From CAYUVF01 sp964448045 (lineage in GTDB: Bacteria > Bacteroidota > Rhodothermia > Rhodothermales > Salinibacteraceae), in NCBI GenBank assembly GCA_964448045.1, contig CAYUVF010000028.1, forward strand, positions 1-47,721: DNA of 47,721 bases, written 5' to 3'. This document shows, in pieces, positions 15,078 through 24,200 of the stretch. The stretch's first letter is position 1; each line of letters begins with the position of its first letter. The translations under genes were made by a program, and so were the position numbers. The notes under the pieces were generated by a model. That model was not told the DNA's origin. It saw only the letters and a list, made by a program, of their open reading frames with translations, and ran no database searches.

Positions 15078-15725
15078 ATGCCGCAACTGTTCCCCAAAAA
15101 GGCCAACGTGCTCCCCCTGTTGTCGCTGGGAGGTGTTGTTGTTGGCACGGCGTTCCTCATTTTCGCCGTCTGGTACTTCTTCTCGCCCGAGTTTTACGAG
15201 GTCGGATACCGGCCCGAGCAACCGGTGCCGTACAGCCATCGCCTGCATGTGGGCGAGCTGGGGATGAACTGCCAGTACTGCCACAACTGGGTCGAAAACT
15301 CGGAGCACGCCAACGTGCCGCCCACCCAGACGTGCATGAACTGCCACAATCAGATTCAGACCCAGTCGCCGAATCTCATCAAAGTCCGGGAGAGTTGGGC
15401 GAACGATCAGCCAATTGAGTGGGTGCGTGTGCACCACTTGCCCGATTACGCGCACTTCAGCCACGCGGCTCACGTCAACAAAGGGGTGGGCTGTGAGACC
15501 TGTCACGGGCGGATCGACGAGATGGAGGTCGTCAAGCAGGTCGAGCCCCTGTCGATGGGCTGGTGTATCGAGTGCCACCGTCAACCCGAGCTGTACCTGC
15601 GCCCGAACGATGAAGTCACGACGATGGGCTACGTGCAGCCGGCGGATTTCGTGGAGCGCAACCTCGAACGCATCCGCAAAGAAGGCATCCAGCCGCCCAC
15701 CAACTGCTCTGCTTGCCACTACTAA
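15078..15725 (+). CDS. actA: Alternative complex III pentaheme cytochrome c subunit ActA
   Basis: 215 residues. One N-terminal membrane anchor (about 12-35) precedes a periplasmic domain with five CxxCH heme c sites: CQYCH (about 65), CMNCH (86), CETCH (139), CIECH (164) and CSACH (211, four residues from the end). The layout matches ActA of alternative complex III, which oxidises menaquinol and reduces cytochrome c or a caa3 oxidase. It is the first gene of actABCDEF and is followed by a 78-bp spacer with repeated CAGGTT/AACCTG motifs. ActA forms the electron exit path with ActE. Confidence 0.95.
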   Translation: MPQLFPKKANVLPLLSLGGVVVGTAFLIFAVWYFFSPEFYEVGYRPEQPVPYSHRLHVGELGMNCQYCHNWVENSEHANVPPTQTCMNCHNQIQTQSPNLIKVRESWANDQPIEWVRVHHLPDYAHFSHAAHVNKGVGCETCHGRIDEMEVVKQVEPLSMGWCIECHRQPELYLRPNDEVTTMGYVQPADFVERNLERIRKEGIQPPTNCSACHY

Positions 15726-15746
15726 ATGTTGCACGTTACAGGGGAG

Positions 15747-15797
15747 CAGGTTCCAGGTTAGAACGACGACCTGCTGGCCTGCCAACCTGCCAACCTG
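15747..15797. repeat. Foldback CAGGTT/AACCTG repeat in the actA-actB spacer
   Basis: CAGGTT and CCAGGTT copies at 15747-15759 are followed by inverted AACCTG copies at 15784-15797. In addition AGCAGGT (15745-15751) pairs with ACCTGCT (15769-15775). The motif fills most of the actA-actB gap and could fold in the mRNA, tuning the ratio of the two proteins, or it may be a neutral spacer repeat. Confidence 0.55.
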
Positions 15798-15803
15798 AAA
15801 TCT

Positions 15804-18800
15804 GTGAGTATGATTGAACTCGACGTTATCGATTCGAACGCGGCCCCTGCCGGAGAATCCGGTGAGCGATTCTGGCGCAGTTCGGCCGATCTGCAGCGCA
15901 AGTCCGCCTTCGTCCAGAAGACGAAATCGGAGTTCCAGGACGGCGTCAGTGAGCCCCCGTCGGGCGCGTCGCGGCGCCAGTTCCTGCAGCTAATGGGCGC
16001 ATCGATGGCGATGGCCGGCCTCACGGCCTGCCGCCGTCCGGTGCGCAAGATTCTGCCGTATGCGCGGAAGCCCGAGGACATCATCCCCGGCGTGCCGCAG
16101 CAGTACGCGACGGCCATGCCATTCCGCGGCGTGTTGCGCAGCCTGCTCGTCCGCAGCCACGAGGGGCGGCCCTCCAAAGTCGAGGGCAACCCCGACCATC
16201 CGAACAGCCAGGGTGCCACGAGCGGGTTTGAGCAAGCGTCGATGTTGAATCTCTACGACCCCGATCGGTCGAAGCGCGTTCTGCGCGAGGGGGCGGCGGC
16301 CTCGTGGAATGACTTTGTGAGCTTCACACGGCAGCTGGCCACCGGTGCTACCCAGAAGCAGGTCGCCGTGCTGATGGAGGAAACCTCGTCGCCCACCGTC
16401 GCCGCTCTGCGCGAGCGGATGCAAGAGCGCTTCCCGCAGCTCCGCTGGATCTCGTATCGTCCCGAAGGTGACGACCCGATCCGCCTTGGCATGCAGCAGG
16501 CGTTCGGGCAGCCCCTTCGCCCGCACTACCGCTTCGACCAAGCCGCGGTCATCGCCAGCTTCGATGCCGACTTCCTCGGCTCGGCCGATCGTAACTTTGT
16601 CGAGAACACGCGCCGGTTCGCCGCGGGCCGCACGCTCGATGCGCCGGATGACGACATGAGCCGCCTCTACGTGGCCGAAAGCATCTACTCGGTCACCGGC
16701 GGCATGGCCGATAACCGCCTGCGAAGCAGGGCCAGCCGGATTCCGGCTCTGGCTGCTGCCGTGGCGGCCGAGCTGGGCGTTGGGCCCGGTGCGAATGTGG
16801 CGCTTACAGAAGACGAGCAGCAGTTCATCGGCGCGATGGCGCGCGACCTGCGCCAGGCGGGATCGAACGGCGTCGTGCTGGCTGGCGAGACGCAGCCGCC
16901 TGCGATTCACGCCCTCTGTATGGCTGTAAATCAGCAGCTGGGCAGCGTCGGGTCGGCGGTGGATCTGCTGGATACGGGCGCGCAGGCAGCCCCGCCGCAG
17001 GGCGAGGCCGTCACCGCCCTGGTGGATGACATGCAGGCCGGCACCCTCGATGCGCTGTTCATGATTGGCGTCAATCCGGTGTACGACATGCCGGAGGAGC
17101 TGGGCTTCGCGCAGGCGCTCAACAGCGTGCCCGACTCGGTGCACCTCGGGCTGCACGTCGATGAGACGGCGCGCGCCAGCACGTGGCACGTGCCGCGGGC
17201 GCACTACCTGGAGGCGTGGGGCGATGGCCGCGCGTACGACGGCACCCTCTCGGTCATCCAGCCGCTCATTGCGCCGCTCTACGACGACGCCAAATCCGAT
17301 ATCGAGGTGCTCAACGCCGTCGCCACCGGCCTCGACGTGACGGGCTACGACCTCGTCCGCGAGCAGTGGCGCGATCAGGTGGATGGAGCGTTTGAGGAGG
17401 GCTGGCGCCGAGCGTTGCACGATGGCTTTTTGGAGGGCAGCGGCTTCGATGCGGTGCAGCCGGGTACGGCCTCGTTTGAGTTAAGCAGCCTCGACGCCCC
17501 GGGCGACGAGACGATGGATGTCGTCTTCCAGCTCGATCCAAAGGTGCTGGACGGGCGCTTCTCGAACAACGCCTGGATGCAGGAGCTGCCCGATCCGACG
17601 ACGAAAGTCGTCTGGGACAACGTCGTGCTGATGAGTCAGGCCACGGCCGACAAGCTGGACGTCTCCGTCGAGTACGATAAGGGCAAGTTTTACGCCGATG
17701 TCGTTGAGCTCGCGCTCAACGGCGCGACCGTGCAGCTGCCCGTCTGGATCCAGCCGGGCCTTGCCGACGACACCCTTGCGCTGAACCTCGGCTACGGCCG
17801 CGACCTCTCGACGAACCGGCCCGAGCGCAACACGCCCTTCTGGGACCTCGACGACTACACCGATATTTACGCGGACGGCCCGCTCGCCAATGGCGTCGGC
17901 GCCAACGTGGCGCCGCTGCGGCCGGCCGATCACAGCCGCGTGACGACGATCACGCCCGGTCAGGTCACCGCAACGGACGCCGACCGCTACAAGGTCGTCA
18001 CCACGCAGGAGCACGGGTCCATGGAAGGGCGCCCCATCGTGCGGCGCGCCACGCTGGACGAGTATCAGGAGAATCCGGACTTTGCCGGCGAGATGGGCAC
18101 CAAGGTGCCCGGCGCCGAGGGGCCCGGCGATGCCGGCTACGACGCGTACCCGATGCTCTGGGAGGAGAACCATCCCTCCGACGAGCCGGCGCTCAAAGAC
18201 AACCCCTACTACCAGAACCAGTGGGGGATGGTCATCGACCTCAACGCCTGCACGGGCTGCAACGCCTGCGTCGTCGCCTGCACCAGCGAAAACAATGTGC
18301 AGATCATCGGCAAAGAGGAAGTCAGCCGCGGCCGCCATATGTACTGGCTGCGGATGGACCGCTACTACGTAAGCGACGAAGAGGGGGCCGACGACCCGGA
18401 CATGGTGATGCAGCCGGTGATGTGCCAGCACTGCGAGAATGCGCCGTGCGAATCGGTGTGCCCGGTGGCCGCGACGGTGCACTCGCCCGATGGCACCAAC
18501 CAGATGATTTACAATCGCTGCATCGGCACGCGCTACTGTTCGAACAACTGCCCGTACAAGGTGCGGCGCTTCAACTTCTTCAACTGGTCGAAGACGCTGC
18601 CGGCCGAGGTGCAGATGGCGCAGAACCCGAACGTTACGGTGCGCTCGCGCGGTGTCATGGAGAAGTGTTCGTTCTGCATCCACCGGGTGCGCGACGCACA
18701 GAGCCAGGCCGACAACGAAGGACGCAGCGTCCGCGACGGCGAGGTGCAGACGGCCTGCCAGCAGGCCTGCCCGGCCAATGCGATCAGCTTCGGTGACCTC

Positions 18801-18944
18801 AACGATCCCAACAGCGAGGTCGTCCGGCAGAAGAGCAACAGCCGCCGCTACGAGCTGCTGGCCTACCTCAACACGAAGCCGCGGGTGTCCTACCTTGGCC
18901 GCGTGCGGAACCCGAATCCGCGCATTGGGGCCGAATCGGCCTGA
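15804..18944 (+). CDS. actB: Alternative complex III iron-sulfur/molybdopterin-like subunit ActB
   Basis: 1046 residues. The N-terminus has an extended Tat domain with the twin arginine at 57-58 (SRRQFLQLMGASMAMAGL). The large first part is a molybdopterin-oxidoreductase-like fold (EGRPSKVEGNPDHPNS, the GVNPVYDMPEELGF region). The C-terminal part carries ferredoxin-type cluster motifs: CTGCNACVVAC (about 816), CQHCENAPCESVCP (873), CIGTRYCSNNCP (about 910), and CSFCIHR ... CQQACP (955-985). ActB is a fusion of PsrA-like and PsrB-like parts; the catalytic part is known to lack molybdenum in this family. Start choice: a GTG at 15804 and an in-frame ATG at 15810 are both possible; neither has a clear ribosome site. 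Confidence 0.95.
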   Translation: MSMIELDVIDSNAAPAGESGERFWRSSADLQRKSAFVQKTKSEFQDGVSEPPSGASRRQFLQLMGASMAMAGLTACRRPVRKILPYARKPEDIIPGVPQQYATAMPFRGVLRSLLVRSHEGRPSKVEGNPDHPNSQGATSGFEQASMLNLYDPDRSKRVLREGAAASWNDFVSFTRQLATGATQKQVAVLMEETSSPTVAALRERMQERFPQLRWISYRPEGDDPIRLGMQQAFGQPLRPHYRFDQAAVIASFDADFLGSADRNFVENTRRFAAGRTLDAPDDDMSRLYVAESIYSVTGGMADNRLRSRASRIPALAAAVAAELGVGPGANVALTEDEQQFIGAMARDLRQAGSNGVVLAGETQPPAIHALCMAVNQQLGSVGSAVDLLDTGAQAAPPQGEAVTALVDDMQAGTLDALFMIGVNPVYDMPEELGFAQALNSVPDSVHLGLHVDETARASTWHVPRAHYLEAWGDGRAYDGTLSVIQPLIAPLYDDAKSDIEVLNAVATGLDVTGYDLVREQWRDQVDGAFEEGWRRALHDGFLEGSGFDAVQPGTASFELSSLDAPGDETMDVVFQLDPKVLDGRFSNNAWMQELPDPTTKVVWDNVVLMSQATADKLDVSVEYDKGKFYADVVELALNGATVQLPVWIQPGLADDTLALNLGYGRDLSTNRPERNTPFWDLDDYTDIYADGPLANGVGANVAPLRPADHSRVTTITPGQVTATDADRYKVVTTQEHGSMEGRPIVRRATLDEYQENPDFAGEMGTKVPGAEGPGDAGYDAYPMLWEENHPSDEPALKDNPYYQNQWGMVIDLNACTGCNACVVACTSENNVQIIGKEEVSRGRHMYWLRMDRYYVSDEEGADDPDMVMQPVMCQHCENAPCESVCPVAATVHSPDGTNQMIYNRCIGTRYCSNNCPYKVRRFNFFNWSKTLPAEVQMAQNPNVTVRSRGVMEKCSFCIHRVRDAQSQADNEGRSVRDGEVQTACQQACPANAISFGDLNDPNSEVVRQKSNSRRYELLAYLNTKPRVSYLGRVRNPNPRIGAESA

Positions 18945-18976
18945 CGCAGATTCTTTTACGACTTGTTTTCACCTAA

Positions 18977-20482
18977 TTGACCAACAATCCTGTGGCGAAT
19001 CAAGAGCATTCCACAGCGACCGAATCGGGCTCCAAGATCCCGGTTCACGGTGGAGATGGCTACCACGACGAGCCGCGCCTCGTGACGGGCAACCTGTCGT
19101 TCAGCGACATTACCGACATGGTCGCGCGCCACAACGAGCGCGACACCGCGCCCCTGCCGTGGAAGATCCTCTTCGGTGTGGCGACGCTGGGCTCGCTGCT
19201 GCTTCTGGCGATGGTGGTCTACCAGATCTGGAACGGCGTCGGCGTCTGGGGCAACAATCAACCCGTCGCCTGGGGCTGGCCGATCGTGAACTTCGTCTGG
19301 TGGGTCGGGATCGGCCACGCCGGGACGCTCATCTCGGCCATTCTCTTCCTGTTTCGCCAGCACTGGCGCACGTCGATCAACCGCTCGGCGGAGGCGATGA
19401 CGCTGTTCGCGGTGATGTGTGCTGGCCTCTTCCCGGCGATCCACGTTGGCCGGATCTGGGTCGTCTACTGGATGTTCCCGGTGCCGAACCAGATGGAGAT
19501 GTGGCCGCAGTTCAAAAGCCCACTCCTGTGGGACGTGTTCGCCGTATCGAGCTACTTTACCGTGTCGCTCCTGTTCTGGTACGTCGGTCTCGTTCCGGAT
19601 CTGGCGACGCTGCGCGACCGCGCCAAGGGGCTGCGCGCCAAGATTCTGGGCTTCTTCTCGATGGGCTGGACGGGCGCCAACCGCCACTGGCGGAATTACG
19701 AAAAATCGTATCTCCTGCTCGCCGCGCTGGCGACGCCGCTGGTTCTCTCGGTCCACTCGGTCGTTTCGTTTGACTTTGCGGTGTCGATCTTACCGGGCTG
19801 GCACACCACGATTTTCCCGCCCTACTTCGTGACAGGCGCCATCTTTTCCGGCTTTGCGATGGTGGTAACGCTGCTCGTCATCGCCCGCAAGGCGTATGGG
19901 ATAGAGAACCTGATCACGATCAATCATCTCGAGAAGATGAACATCATCATTCTCGTGACGGGGACGATCGTGGGCTTCGCCTACATCACGGAGTTCTTCA
20001 TGGCCTGGTACTCGGGTGTGGAGTACGAGCAGTTTGCCTTCATCAACCGGGCCTTCGGGCCGTATGCGTGGGCGTACTGGATCATGATGTCGTGCAACCT
20101 GCTGACACCGCAGCTCTTCTGGTTTAAGAAGATCCGCCGCAGTATCCCCGCCATGTTTGCGCTCTCCATCCTGGTCAACATCGGGATGTGGTACGAGCGC
20201 TTCGTCATCGTGACAACGTCGCTGCACCGCGACTTCCTGCCGAGCTCGTGGGGCTATTTCGAGGGGACATGGATCGACGTGTTTACGTACGTCGGCACGC
20301 TGGGCTTCTTCCTGTTCATGTTCCTGCTCTTCCTGCGGTATGTGCCCATGGTGGCGATCGCCGAGGTGAAAGGCGTGCTGCCCGAAGCCGACCCGCACTA
20401 CTACGAAGAGAGCGACGGCCACCACGGTGCCGAGGAGCCGTCCGTCCAGCCCTCAGGTGAGCAGACATCCGACTCAAGCTAA
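18977..20482 (+). CDS. actC: Alternative complex III quinol-binding membrane subunit ActC (NrfD/PsrC family)
   Basis: About 501 residues with around ten transmembrane helices (for example TLGSLLLLAMVVYQIW, ISAILFLF, YFTVSLLFWYVGLVPDLATLRDRA, SLLVHSVVSFDFAVSILPGWHTT-like helices). The HSVVSFDFA and PGWHTTIFPPYFV stretches are family signatures of the menaquinol-oxidising NrfD-like subunit. In ACIII, ActC and the related ActF are the two integral subunits linked to proton transfer. The frame opens at a TTG (18977); an in-frame GTG at 18992 (MANQEHS) is an alternative and no ATG lies near. It sits 32 bp after actB, and the C-terminal tail is acidic and polar. Confidence 0.93.
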   Translation: MTNNPVANQEHSTATESGSKIPVHGGDGYHDEPRLVTGNLSFSDITDMVARHNERDTAPLPWKILFGVATLGSLLLLAMVVYQIWNGVGVWGNNQPVAWGWPIVNFVWWVGIGHAGTLISAILFLFRQHWRTSINRSAEAMTLFAVMCAGLFPAIHVGRIWVVYWMFPVPNQMEMWPQFKSPLLWDVFAVSSYFTVSLLFWYVGLVPDLATLRDRAKGLRAKILGFFSMGWTGANRHWRNYEKSYLLLAALATPLVLSVHSVVSFDFAVSILPGWHTTIFPPYFVTGAIFSGFAMVVTLLVIARKAYGIENLITINHLEKMNIIILVTGTIVGFAYITEFFMAWYSGVEYEQFAFINRAFGPYAWAYWIMMSCNLLTPQLFWFKKIRRSIPAMFALSILVNIGMWYERFVIVTTSLHRDFLPSSWGYFEGTWIDVFTYVGTLGFFLFMFLLFLRYVPMVAIAEVKGVLPEADPHYYEESDGHHGAEEPSVQPSGEQTSDSS

Positions 20483-20526
20483 CTCGGGCCCCTTTTGCTG
20501 CCGTATCCAACCTATTTTGACGCGCT

Positions 20527-21147
20527 ATGCTGAGCAAGCTTACCCGTGAAGCCAAGGCTACGATGGGGATCTACGAGAGCAACCACCAGCAGACCTACGG
20601 GTTGCTGGCGGAGTTCTCGAACCCGAATGCGTTGCTCCACGCCGCCGAGGCCGTGCGCGAGCGTGGCTATACCCACTTTGACACGCATAGCCCCTTTCCG
20701 ATTCATGGCATGGACCGCGCTATGGGGCTGGGCAACTCCAAGGTGGGCTACTTCGCGCTGGGCGGGGGCGTCACCGGATGCGCCGCGGGCTATCTGCTGC
20801 AGTGGTGGACCGCCGTGGTCGATTACCCGCTCAATATCAGCGGAAAGCCCCTCTTTTCGCTGGAGCCCTCTATCCCTATCATGTTTGAGCTGACGATCCT
20901 GTTCGCCGCTTTTGGGGCGGTGGCCGGGATGTTTGCGCTCAACGGACTGCCGCGGCCTTACAATCCGCTCTTCTACTCGGATCGGTTTGCGCGCGCGACT
21001 GACGATGGCTTCTTCCTCCACATTGCCGCCAGCGACTCGAACTTCGACGCGGCGGACACCGCCGCCATGCTGCGCGAGATCGGCGCCCTGCACGTCGAGC
21101 TGATTCAGGATGAAGGTCCGCCCGAACCCGAATTTCAGGAGGCATAG
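20527..21147 (+). CDS. actD: Alternative complex III subunit ActD (DUF3341)
   Basis: 206 residues. Cytoplasmic N-terminal part with YGLLAEFSNPNALLHAAEAVRERGY and DTHSPFPIHGMDRAMGL, a DUF3341 signature. Two membrane helices follow (GYFALGGGVTGCAAGYLLQW and FELTILFAAFGAVAGMFAL), and then a soluble C-terminus with FSRATDDGFFLHI-like strands. ActD is a structural subunit that contacts ActC and ActF. The gene is 44 bp after actC. actE starts 28 bp after its stop if the ATG at 21176 is used. Confidence 0.93.
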   Translation: MLSKLTREAKATMGIYESNHQQTYGLLAEFSNPNALLHAAEAVRERGYTHFDTHSPFPIHGMDRAMGLGNSKVGYFALGGGVTGCAAGYLLQWWTAVVDYPLNISGKPLFSLEPSIPIMFELTILFAAFGAVAGMFALNGLPRPYNPLFYSDRFARATDDGFFLHIAASDSNFDAADTAAMLREIGALHVELIQDEGPPEPEFQEA

Positions 21148-21175
21148 ACGCGCGCCTCGGGCGGGCTCCATAGGC

Positions 21176-21853
21176 ATGAGACGAATCCCCTACACTATGT
21201 ACAAACGACTGATTATTGCGCTGCTGGTTGGCGGTGTCCTCGCCGGATGCCGCGGTATGGAATCGGGCGAGCCGCCGGTTCATCCGAACCCGAATATGGA
21301 CTGGCAGCCGAGATACGAGGAGCAGGAGTCCAATCCACTCTTCGCCGATGGCAAAGCGATGCGTACGCCTCCTTCGGGTACGGTTGCGCGCGGCCTGTTG
21401 AAGGCCGATTCGCGCTTCTACGCGGGCCGCACCGAGGCGGGCGAGTACGTAGAGCGCGTTCCGATGCCGGTCACGCGGGCCCTGCTGGAGCGCGGGCAGG
21501 AACGCTACAATATCTACTGTGCCGTCTGCCACGGTAAGGCGGGCGATGGCAATGGCATTATTATGACCGGCAACTACGGGTACACGCCTGCGTCCACGTA
21601 TCACTCCGAGCGTCTCCGCAATGTGACCGACGGTTACCTTTATGACGTCATCGCTAACGGCATTCGCAACATGCCGGGATACGCCCAGCAAATCCCGGTG
21701 TCCGACCGGTGGGCGATTGTCACGTACATCCGCGCGCTGCAGCGCAGCCAGAACGCCTCGGAGGGCGACGTCCCCGAGAGCATCTCGGCAGAGATTGAGC
21801 AGGGCCGCAGTGCCAACATGGAGGGCCAGCGGACCGGCACCTCCAATCAGTAA
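21176..21853 (+). CDS. actE: Alternative complex III monoheme cytochrome c lipoprotein ActE
   Basis: About 225 residues. A lipobox (LVGGVLAGC) marks a lipoprotein. A single heme c site CAVCHGKAGDGNG lies in the centre, and the axial Met is probably in GIRNMPGYAQQI. The stretch NPLFADGKAMRTPPSGTVARG is shared by ActE and related cytochromes. It hands electrons from ActA to the oxidase. The start could be ATG 21176 (MRRIPYTMYKRL) or ATG 21197 (MYKRLIIALL); the second gives the tighter lipoprotein signal. The open frame extends upstream to 21110 inside actD, but that part is unlikely to be translated. Confidence 0.93.
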   Translation: MRRIPYTMYKRLIIALLVGGVLAGCRGMESGEPPVHPNPNMDWQPRYEEQESNPLFADGKAMRTPPSGTVARGLLKADSRFYAGRTEAGEYVERVPMPVTRALLERGQERYNIYCAVCHGKAGDGNGIIMTGNYGYTPASTYHSERLRNVTDGYLYDVIANGIRNMPGYAQQIPVSDRWAIVTYIRALQRSQNASEGDVPESISAEIEQGRSANMEGQRTGTSNQ

Positions 21854-21920
21854 GCATCCATTTATCGGTTGACCCGCAGGGACGCCGCCTTCGAGCGGCA
21901 GTAACTTCAGCGACGAGGAC

Positions 21921-23180
21921 ATGAAAGACACCGTACAGCGTAGTTCCTTCCTAACGTGGCTCCTTGATCCGTTCCGGTCCACCACCGCGGCGACGCGGAG
22001 CGAGTACCGGTTTACGGGCGATGCGCGCTCGTGGCTGGCCCCGATTGCCATCGGCGTGGCGCTGCTGGTGATTAGCGCTGTGGGATGGGCCGTCGATGCG
22101 CATCAGTTTTACTTCTCGTATTACACGGGATGGGTCTTTTGCCTCTCGATCTCGCTGGGCGCCCTCTTTTTCCTGTTCTTCCAGCACCTGACCCGCGCGC
22201 AGTGGAGCGTGGTGATCCGCCGCCTGTCCGAGGCGCTCGCGTGGGGCTTCCCGCTGTTGCTGCTGTTGGGCATTCCGATTCTCTTCGGAATGCACGACCT
22301 CTTTCACTGGACGCACGAAGAACTCTACGATCCGTCGAGCCCCGAATACGATGAGATTCTGGCCGGCAAACGCGCGTACCTGAACACGCCGTTCTGGATG
22401 GGCCGCGTGCTCTTCTACTTCGCGGCGTGGTCCTTCCTCGCGTACAAGCTGTACAAGTTGTCCGTGCAGCAAGACCTCGACCCGGATCCGGAGATTCCCA
22501 GCCGAATGCGCACGATCAGCGCCTGGGGGTTGCCGCTCACGGGTGTGACGACCGCTTTCGCCAGCTACGACCTGCTGATGTCGCTCGATCCGCACTGGTT
22601 TTCGACGATCTTTGGTGTCTACTTTTTCGCGGGTGCCATGCTGGCCGTCCACTCGCTCCTGGCTATTACGGCTATCGTGCTCCGGCGCGGCAACATGCTA
22701 AACCGGGCCGTTACCCGTGAGCATTACCAGGACCTCGGGAAGTACATGTTCGGGTTTGTCGTCTTCTGGGCGTACATCGCGTTCAGCCAGTACATGCTGA
22801 TCTGGTACGGCGGCATTCCCGAAGAGACGGTCTTCTACCGCCACCGCATGGAGCACGGATGGGCCTACTTTAGCGCGGCGCTGCTACTGGGCCACTTCGT
22901 GATCCCATTCCTGTTGCTGCTGCCGCGGTTCGTGAAGCGGGCGCTGCCATACATGGCGGTGATGAGCATCGCGCTCCTCGTCATGCACTGGTTCGATTAC
23001 GTATGGATCTCGGCGCCGGTGCTGCACGACCACGCGACCTTCCACTGGCTCGACTTTACCTGCTGGTTGGGCCTGACGAGCCTCTTCATCGGCGTGTTCG
23101 TCTACCGCCTGAGCCGGCATGCCCTCCTGCCGCAAAACGATCCGCATCTGGCGCAGTCGATGCGTTTCGAGAACTCGTGA
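21921..23180 (+). CDS. actF: Alternative complex III membrane subunit ActF
   Basis: 419 residues with about ten membrane helices. Signatures include AWGFPLLLLLGIPILFGMHDLFHW, FASYDLLMSLDPHWFSTIFGVYFFAGA, and GKYMFGFVVFWAYIAFSQYMLIWYGGIPEE, typical of the second NrfD-like subunit of ACIII. His-rich membrane turns (HDLFHWTHEEL) are seen near the predicted quinone/proton path. It is the last of the six act genes; 124 bp separate it from the FN3-domain gene. A TATTTTCA sequence lies near 23230 in that gap. Confidence 0.94.
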   Translation: MKDTVQRSSFLTWLLDPFRSTTAATRSEYRFTGDARSWLAPIAIGVALLVISAVGWAVDAHQFYFSYYTGWVFCLSISLGALFFLFFQHLTRAQWSVVIRRLSEALAWGFPLLLLLGIPILFGMHDLFHWTHEELYDPSSPEYDEILAGKRAYLNTPFWMGRVLFYFAAWSFLAYKLYKLSVQQDLDPDPEIPSRMRTISAWGLPLTGVTTAFASYDLLMSLDPHWFSTIFGVYFFAGAMLAVHSLLAITAIVLRRGNMLNRAVTREHYQDLGKYMFGFVVFWAYIAFSQYMLIWYGGIPEETVFYRHRMEHGWAYFSAALLLGHFVIPFLLLLPRFVKRALPYMAVMSIALLVMHWFDYVWISAPVLHDHATFHWLDFTCWLGLTSLFIGVFVYRLSRHALLPQNDPHLAQSMRFENS

Positions 23181-23304
23181 GCGGAGAGCGAGTTGGCCAT
23201 GGCTAACGCGCCATCCAGGCAGATATCAAATTATTTTCATCCGGGCGCGCGATCCCTCGGTCGGCGTTCTGCGTTTTCCATAGCACACTGGAAACCAACA
23301 AATT

Positions 23305-24135
23305 ATGGAGAAGGAGAGTAGCACCACAGAGCGCGATCGCCCGGCCTCACCGGGGCTTGTGGCGCCGCGCGAGGCCACAGTGGTCGATGGGCACGAGGTC
23401 ACCTTCGAGTGGCAGCCCGTCGAAGCGGCCGACGCGTATCGCGTGCAGGTGGCCGAAGACACGTCGTTCGAGACCATCGTATTCGAGACCACGGTCGAGC
23501 CGACGGTCGAGCCGCCGGTCGAGCCGGCCCCCGAGCTTACCGTGACGGATGTCTTCCCGACGAACGAGCAGACCTTCTTCTGGCGCGTCCTGGCGCAAAA
23601 CGAGGCCGGTTGGAGCCGGGGCGAGCGGGTCGAGAGCTTCGTGAGCGCCACCGCCGGCGAGATGGAGGCGCACGCCGCCCAGCCGGACGCCGAGGAAGAG
23701 ATGGGACCGGTCACCGAGCTCGTGAAAGCGGCTTCGCGCCAGGCCGTCGCCGAGGTGTCCGATAGCAAAGAGGACCGCCTTGAGCAGGAGAAAGAGATGG
23801 GTGTGGCCTACGAAGGCATCCCCGCCGGTCAAATTATCTCCATCGCGGTGACGTTGCTGCTGGCGATCGCCATCGCTGTGGTCATCTTGTTCATGTGGAC
23901 CAACACGACGCGCCAGGCCATCCGGGAGGCGACGATCAATACCGATCAGTACACGCAGCTCCGGGAAACGGAGGCCCAGGCGGCGCAGAAGCTCAGCCAG
24001 TACGAAGTGATCGATGCGCAGGCGGGCACGTACCGCATTCCCATCGATCGCGCGATGGACATCATGGCCAATCAGGCCTATCAAGAAGGCACCCGCAGTT
24101 ACGCTCCCGATGCGCCGCTTCAAGGACAGCAGTAA
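23305..24135 (+). CDS. FN3-like domain and single-TM protein of the ACIII-oxidase cluster
   Basis: 276 residues, function unknown. Residues about 15-115 resemble a fibronectin type III domain (GLVAPREATVVDGHEVTFEWQPVEAADAYRVQVA, TFFWRVLAQNEAGWSRG) interrupted by a Val-Glu-Pro repeat. There is no signal peptide. An acidic linker leads to one membrane helix (about 174-198, AGQIISIAVTLLLAIAIAVV). The C-terminal 75 residues contain a helix (TRQAIREATINTDQYTQLRE) and YRIPIDRAMDIMANQ. I recall similar RIPIDRAM-type tails in small unnamed proteins of oxidase clusters in other phyla; this is memory, not a search result. With a cytoplasmic N-terminus the tail would face the periplasm near the Cu/heme sites. 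It may be an accessory subunit or assembly factor of the ACIII-caa3 supercomplex. Confidence 0.7.
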   Translation: MEKESSTTERDRPASPGLVAPREATVVDGHEVTFEWQPVEAADAYRVQVAEDTSFETIVFETTVEPTVEPPVEPAPELTVTDVFPTNEQTFFWRVLAQNEAGWSRGERVESFVSATAGEMEAHAAQPDAEEEMGPVTELVKAASRQAVAEVSDSKEDRLEQEKEMGVAYEGIPAGQIISIAVTLLLAIAIAVVILFMWTNTTRQAIREATINTDQYTQLRETEAQAAQKLSQYEVIDAQAGTYRIPIDRAMDIMANQAYQEGTRSYAPDAPLQGQQ

Positions 24136-24200
24136 GCAGGCGGTGCGCTCCGCGCTTCCAGTGCGTTTGCGCGAGCAAGCTTCTGGAATCGCTTTTATCC

